Positions 5,022-8,031 of a stretch of 8,031 bases of DNA are shown one piece after another. The notes under the pieces are model-generated. The model had not been told where the DNA came from, did not search any database, and worked only from the letters and a program-made list of their open reading frames with translations. The stretch is from Hyphomicrobiales bacterium. GTDB lineage: Bacteria; Pseudomonadota; Alphaproteobacteria; Rhizobiales; Beijerinckiaceae. The first letter of the stretch is position 1. Each line of letters begins with the position of its first letter. The stretch covers positions 1 to 8,031 of the forward strand of contig JAQGJO010000574.1 in assembly GCA_028290595.1 (NCBI GenBank), given 5' to 3'. A program made the position numbers and the translations under genes.

Positions 5022-7049
5022 TCATGCCGGAGCGGTGGGAACCTCTTCGATGAGCGAACGCGCACGCGTGGTCAGCATGGCGCGGACTTCGGCATGGTCT
5101 TCCGGCGACCAGCGCTCCAGAAAGTTCGCCAGGCGGCTCCGATAGGCGGCGATCATGCGTTCGAATTCCTGCCGGCCGGCCGCCGTGACGGCAATCGATT
5201 GATCAGGCCCGGATGCCACGAGCCGCTCGACAAGCCCTTTGGCGATCAGGCCGCGGGCAATGTCATCGACGCGCTTCGGCGGCACTTTGAAGCGGGCGCT
5301 CAGGGCCGAGGGCTGCAGCGCGTCGCCATGCTGGTCGCCTTGCCGGCAGAGCTGCACGAGGAGCCAGATCTCATCGGGCGCCAGCGGCACCTCCAGCGCC
5401 CGCGCCATGCGTTGAATGATCGTCCAGCGGTCGTCGCGTTGTTCGATCTGGTTGAGGATCGTCTCCAGTTCCTTCACCGAGGTCGCATCGCGCGGCGCGG
5501 CGAACGTCTTGGCGACTGTCTCAGCCCGTGCCGGTCCGCGCAGCGGTTGCTCTTTCAGCAGCCAGGCCAGCACGAACGAGAACGCGCTCAGCGCCGCCGC
5601 CAGCACGAAGACCGGATGCAATGACGTTGTGAAGATATCCAGATAGATGGCGCGCACGTCCGCCGGCAGGGCCTGGATCGCGGCCGGATCGGTCCCGACG
5701 TTCAGCGGCAGACCCGCCGGCAGCCTTGCGGCGACGCCGTTCGCCAGGCTCGCGGCAAAGATGGCGCCGAACAGCGAGACGCCGACCGAGCCCCCGGTGG
5801 AGCGGAACAAGGTCGTGCCCGAGGTCGCGACGCCCAACTCGCGATAATCGACGGCGTTCTGCACCGCGAGCACCAGCACCTGCATCACCATGCCGAGGCC
5901 GAGGCCCAGCACCAGCATGTAAACCGAAGCCTGCCAGGTGCTGCTGGCTGTGCCGAGCGTCGCCAGCAGGGTGAGCCCGACGGTCATGACGGCCGTGCCG
6001 ATGATCGGAAAAATGCGATAGCGGCCGATGCGGCTGATGATCTGGCCGCTGGTGATCGAGGTGACGAGCACGCCGGCCATCATCGGCGTCAGCAGCAGCC
6101 CCGCGTTGGACGGGCTGACGCCTTTCGCCACCTGCAGATAGACCGGCATGAAGGTGACCGCGCCGAACATCGAGACGCCGACGATGAAGCCGACGGAGCA
6201 CGACACGACGAAGGTGCGGTTGGCAAACAGGCTCAACGGCAGGATCGGCTCGTCGGCATGATGTTCGACGTAGAGGAAACCGATGAGCCCCAGCACGGTG
6301 AGCGCAATCATCCCGAGGATCGGCAGTGAGGTCCAGGCAAAGGCGTGGCCGCCTAGGCTGGTGAACAGGACGAGCGCGGTCAGCGCGATGGTGAGCAGGG
6401 CCGCGCCCGCATAGTCGATCTTCGGCTGCCGCCGTTCCGACGGCGCCGTCAGCGCCCAGCCGATGACGGCCAGCACCAGCAGCCCGAGCGGTACGTTGAT
6501 GTAGAAGATCCAGCGCCAGCTCAGATGTTCGACGAAGAAGCCGCCGATCAGCGGCCCCAGCACGGTGGAGAGGCCAAACACACCGCCGAAAATGCCCTGA
6601 TAGCGTCCGCGTTCGCGCGGCGACATGATATCGCCGACCACCGCCATCGTGGTCACGATGAGGCCGCCGCCGCCCAATCCCTGCAGCGCGCGAAACGCGA
6701 TGAGCTCGCCCATCGACCGGCTGAGTCCGCACAGGACCGAGCCGATGAGAAACAGGACGATCGCCGTCTGCAACACGATCTTGCGCCCGAACAGGTCGCC
6801 GAGCTTGCCGTAGAGTGGCGTAACGACGGTGGTCGCCAGCATATAGGCGGTGACGATCCAGGAGAGATGTTCGAGCCCGCCGAACTCACCGACGATGGTG
6901 GGCAGGGCGGTCGAGACGATCGTCTGGTCGAGCGATGCCAGCAGCAGCACCAGCATCAGCGCGCCGAAAATCACCTTCACGGGTTGCTGCGCCGGCGCGG
7001 GAACGGCAGATGCTGGCGTCACAGATGCTGGCGTTTCTTGGCTGGTCAT
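5022..7049 (-). CDS. DHA2-type (14-helix) MFS efflux transporter with C-terminal MarR-like domain
   Basis: This 675-residue inner-membrane protein has two parts. Residues about 25-500 are a DHA2/EmrB-QacA-type proton-coupled exporter. It shows the helix-1 motif LDQTIVSTALPTI (40-52), MFS motif A GKLGDLFGRK (81-90), the antiporter motif C stretch GGVFGLSTVLGPLIGG (155-170) and a long loop before the last helix (about 437-474). After a linker, residues about 555-668 form a winged helix of MarR type. It has LAPDEIWLLVQLC, then SALSARFKVPPKRVDDIARG, then LIAKGLVERLV, the wing, and VTAAGRQEFERM. Ordinary DHA2 proteins end near 480-520 residues. With 14 helices the added domain would be cytoplasmic. 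The ribosome-binding site is weak (GCGGA). It lies 46 bp after the GST-like gene and is probably co-transcribed with it. Drug or metabolite export is inferred from the family. Confidence 0.93.
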   Translation of the reverse strand: MTSQETPASVTPASAVPAPAQQPVKVIFGALMLVLLLASLDQTIVSTALPTIVGEFGGLEHLSWIVTAYMLATTVVTPLYGKLGDLFGRKIVLQTAIVLFLIGSVLCGLSRSMGELIAFRALQGLGGGGLIVTTMAVVGDIMSPRERGRYQGIFGGVFGLSTVLGPLIGGFFVEHLSWRWIFYINVPLGLLVLAVIGWALTAPSERRQPKIDYAGAALLTIALTALVLFTSLGGHAFAWTSLPILGMIALTVLGLIGFLYVEHHADEPILPLSLFANRTFVVSCSVGFIVGVSMFGAVTFMPVYLQVAKGVSPSNAGLLLTPMMAGVLVTSITSGQIISRIGRYRIFPIIGTAVMTVGLTLLATLGTASSTWQASVYMLVLGLGLGMVMQVLVLAVQNAVDYRELGVATSGTTLFRSTGGSVGVSLFGAIFAASLANGVAARLPAGLPLNVGTDPAAIQALPADVRAIYLDIFTTSLHPVFVLAAALSAFSFVLAWLLKEQPLRGPARAETVAKTFAAPRDATSVKELETILNQIEQRDDRWTIIQRMARALEVPLAPDEIWLLVQLCRQGDQHGDALQPSALSARFKVPPKRVDDIARGLIAKGLVERLVASGPDQSIAVTAAGRQEFERMIAAYRSRLANFLERWSPEDHAEVRAMLTTRARSLIEEVPTAPA

Positions 7050-7095
7050 CGCGTCCGCTGCGTTGTGATCGAATTCAGCTATAGGCCGGGGACTC

Positions 7096-7728
7096 TTAAC
7101 GCGCCTGCCGCATTTCCTCGACGACTCTCTTGATCGCCGGATGGGCGAGGCAAGACTGATAGTAATGAGCGACGCTTGGATAGGCGGCGATCAGATCTCC
7201 GGTTCCAAACGCTGCCGTGATGGGAGGAACGCCGAACAGGGCCGGGGCCAATTGGCAATCGGCCAGGGTCAGGGCTTCGCCGGCGGCAAAACTGCTGGTG
7301 CCGAGGAAGGCCTGCAGGGACGCCAGTGCGCGCACCAGCCTGGTCAGCCAGATGCCGGTGAAATGTTCGTCGCGATTTGGCGATTTGGCGATCTGCATCA
7401 GTTCGACCGTCGACGTCATGATGCCGAGTTCGCCGATCCGCTGCAGCAGCCGGGCGCGGGCGCGCAGGTCCGGATCTTCCGGCAGCAGCGGCCGTTGCGG
7501 AAACCGCTCGTTGAGATATTCCAGGATGGCGGCTGATTCCGGCAGGGTGAAGCCGTCCTCGCGCACCAGGCAGGGGATCGTCCCGAGCGGATTGATCGCG
7601 TGATAGGCGACCGATTTCCGCCCGCCGGGCGGCGGGCAGATTTCGATGTCGAGCTCTTTCGCAAAAATGGCGATGCGCACAGGCGCAGAAAAAGGCGAAC
7701 TGTTCTCCGAATAGAGAACATAGCGCAT
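7096..7728 (-). CDS. Glutathione S-transferase-like protein
   Basis: The 210-residue product has an N-terminal thioredoxin-like domain (about 1-77) and a helical C-terminal domain (about 88-205). MRYVLYSENSSPFSAPVRIA starts the first strand and helix. NPLGTIPCL supplies the cis-proline (P52), and LPESAAILEYL supplies the Glu-Ser pair (E64, S65) that binds the glutathione glutamyl group. ALTLADCQLAPALF fits the conserved folding helix. The catalytic region reads SSPFSAPVR instead of the SSCSxRVR of zeta-class isomerases, so I do not call it maleylacetoacetate isomerase. I chose ATG 7728, with AGGA 6 nt upstream. An in-frame ATG at 7770 would add 14 residues ahead of the first GST strand. The MFS gene follows after 46 bp, so conjugation followed by export is a possible but unproven theme. 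Confidence 0.9.
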   Translation of the reverse strand: MRYVLYSENSSPFSAPVRIAIFAKELDIEICPPPGGRKSVAYHAINPLGTIPCLVREDGFTLPESAAILEYLNERFPQRPLLPEDPDLRARARLLQRIGELGIMTSTVELMQIAKSPNRDEHFTGIWLTRLVRALASLQAFLGTSSFAAGEALTLADCQLAPALFGVPPITAAFGTGDLIAAYPSVAHYYQSCLAHPAIKRVVEEMRQAR

Positions 7729-7802
7729 CGTCTGTCCTGTCGTGCGGGTCGGGCTGGCCCCGTCGAGCATGTCCCCGACATGATTATGTTTTGTCAGCTT
7801 AA

Positions 7803-7878
7803 TTCCCGTTTGCGGCGCGAGATCGATGGGCGTTCCGGAGGGAATATAGTGATCCGGTGTGCCAGCCGCAAACGGGAA
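7803..7878. repeat. Perfect 14-bp inverted repeat, arms 48 bp apart
   Basis: TTCCCGTTTGCGGC (7803-7816) is the exact reverse complement of GCCGCAAACGGGAA (7865-7878). The match ends sharply at both sides. The right arm contains the -35 of the putative GST promoter. The left arm would lie about 20-30 bp into its transcript. A paired operator that could loop is one reading. The other is a stem-loop in read-through RNA from the deacetylase gene, whose stop is 22 nt before the right arm. No T-run follows on the minus strand. Confidence 0.8.
7843..7871 (-). promoter_or_regulatory. Putative promoter for the GST-MFS unit
   Basis: On the minus strand, TTGCGG (7866-7871; 3 of 6 -35 matches) and TATATT (7843-7848; 5 of 6 -10 matches) are 17 bp apart. 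Transcription would begin near 7835 and leave a leader of about 105 nt before the ATG at 7728. The -35 lies within the right arm of the inverted repeat, so a protein bound there would probably block or modulate initiation. Confidence 0.38.
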
Positions 7879-7900
7879 GCCAGTTATTATTTATTGTGCC

Positions 7901-8031
7901 TTAAGGAAGATTGGCCTCGCGATAGGCGCTGATGATCTCGCTGCCGGTGGCGAGCCAGACGCCGTCGTGCCCGGTGATGTGCTTGAGCGCTTCGTCGAGA
8001 TATTTGATCCGGTGCGGCGCGCCGATCAGGA
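7901..8031 (-). CDS. Polysaccharide deacetylase-like protein, C-terminal end only
   Basis: The last 42 codons and a TAA stop are present, and the gene enters from beyond the right edge. The tail reads IGAPHRIKYLDEALKHI, then GVWLATGSEIISAYRE. This matches the end of NodB-type deacetylase domains, especially the PuuE/allantoinase-like group. There the pattern G-x-P-x-R-[IL]-x-x-L is followed by VW-x-[AT]-[TA]-G-x-EI close to the C terminus. The metal-binding Asp and His residues lie outside the window, so neither activity nor substrate can be judged. The family removes N-linked acyl or formyl-type groups from sugars or hydrolyses related amide bonds. A 172-bp gap with its own promoter signals separates it from the GST gene, so it probably belongs to another unit. 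Confidence 0.72.
   Translation of the reverse strand, partial: LIGAPHRIKYLDEALKHITGHDGVWLATGSEIISAYREANLP

Noticed and set aside
5521..6732. A 403-codon minus-strand frame inside the MFS gene
   Set aside because: It is a frame-shifted reading of the transporter with Arg/His/Ala-rich composition and no hydrophobic helices. The overlapping MFS frame is unambiguous.
7096..7728. Calling the GST-like gene maleylacetoacetate or maleylpyruvate isomerase because an FAH-family gene is nearby
   Set aside because: The zeta-class SSCSxRVR signature is absent, and the gene is about 6 kb from the FAH gene in a separate unit with an exporter.
7729..7770. Longer N terminus for the GST-like protein from ATG 7770
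   Set aside because: The extra 14 residues precede the first strand of the GST fold and look unrelated to it. ATG 7728 has AGGA upstream and places the fold at residue 1.

Overview
The window is a GC-rich, densely packed bacterial chromosome segment. Protein families, codon use and short intergenic gaps suggest an alphaproteobacterium, plausibly of the Hyphomicrobiales. This is an inference from style and gene content, because no rRNA or other marker gene is present. No mobile element, tRNA or CRISPR array was seen.

Left block (1-4311): a divergent locus built around a TetR-type regulator. On the minus strand, tetR (1345-2034) is followed at short spacing by a fumarylacetoacetate-hydrolase-family enzyme (315-1313) and then a cupin-like gene cut by the left edge (1-294). 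On the plus strand, a complete cupin (2194-2724) is followed after 15 bp by an AMP-forming acyl-CoA ligase (2740-4311). The two cupins are paralogues that start at the same aligned position, so each divergent unit has its own copy. The gap between tetR and the plus-strand cupin holds a long near-perfect palindrome centred on GAACGTTC, which overlaps the -35 of a plausible rightward promoter. This is the expected TetR operator. Ligase, FAH enzyme and small cupins look like a peripheral catabolic module for an organic, possibly aromatic or cyclic, acid. The substrate cannot be read from the sequence.

Middle (4312-5021): about 260 bp without a convincing gene, ending in a consensus TATAAT box just ahead of a small four-helix SPW-repeat membrane protein (4602-4955). 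A strong GC-rich hairpin (4968-5006) lies between this gene and the convergent gene to its right.

Right block (5022-8031, all minus strand): a GST-like gene (7096-7728) is followed after 46 bp by a 675-residue DHA2-type MFS drug-exporter homologue (5022-7049). The exporter carries a C-terminal MarR-like winged-helix domain, a transporter-regulator fusion. Upstream of the GST gene, a perfect 14-bp inverted repeat (7803-7816 and 7865-7878) brackets a putative promoter. Beyond it is the 3' end of a polysaccharide-deacetylase-like gene that runs off the right edge.

The items most worth a second look are the MFS-MarR fusion, the paired cupin paralogues around the TetR operator, and the promoter-bracketing inverted repeat.
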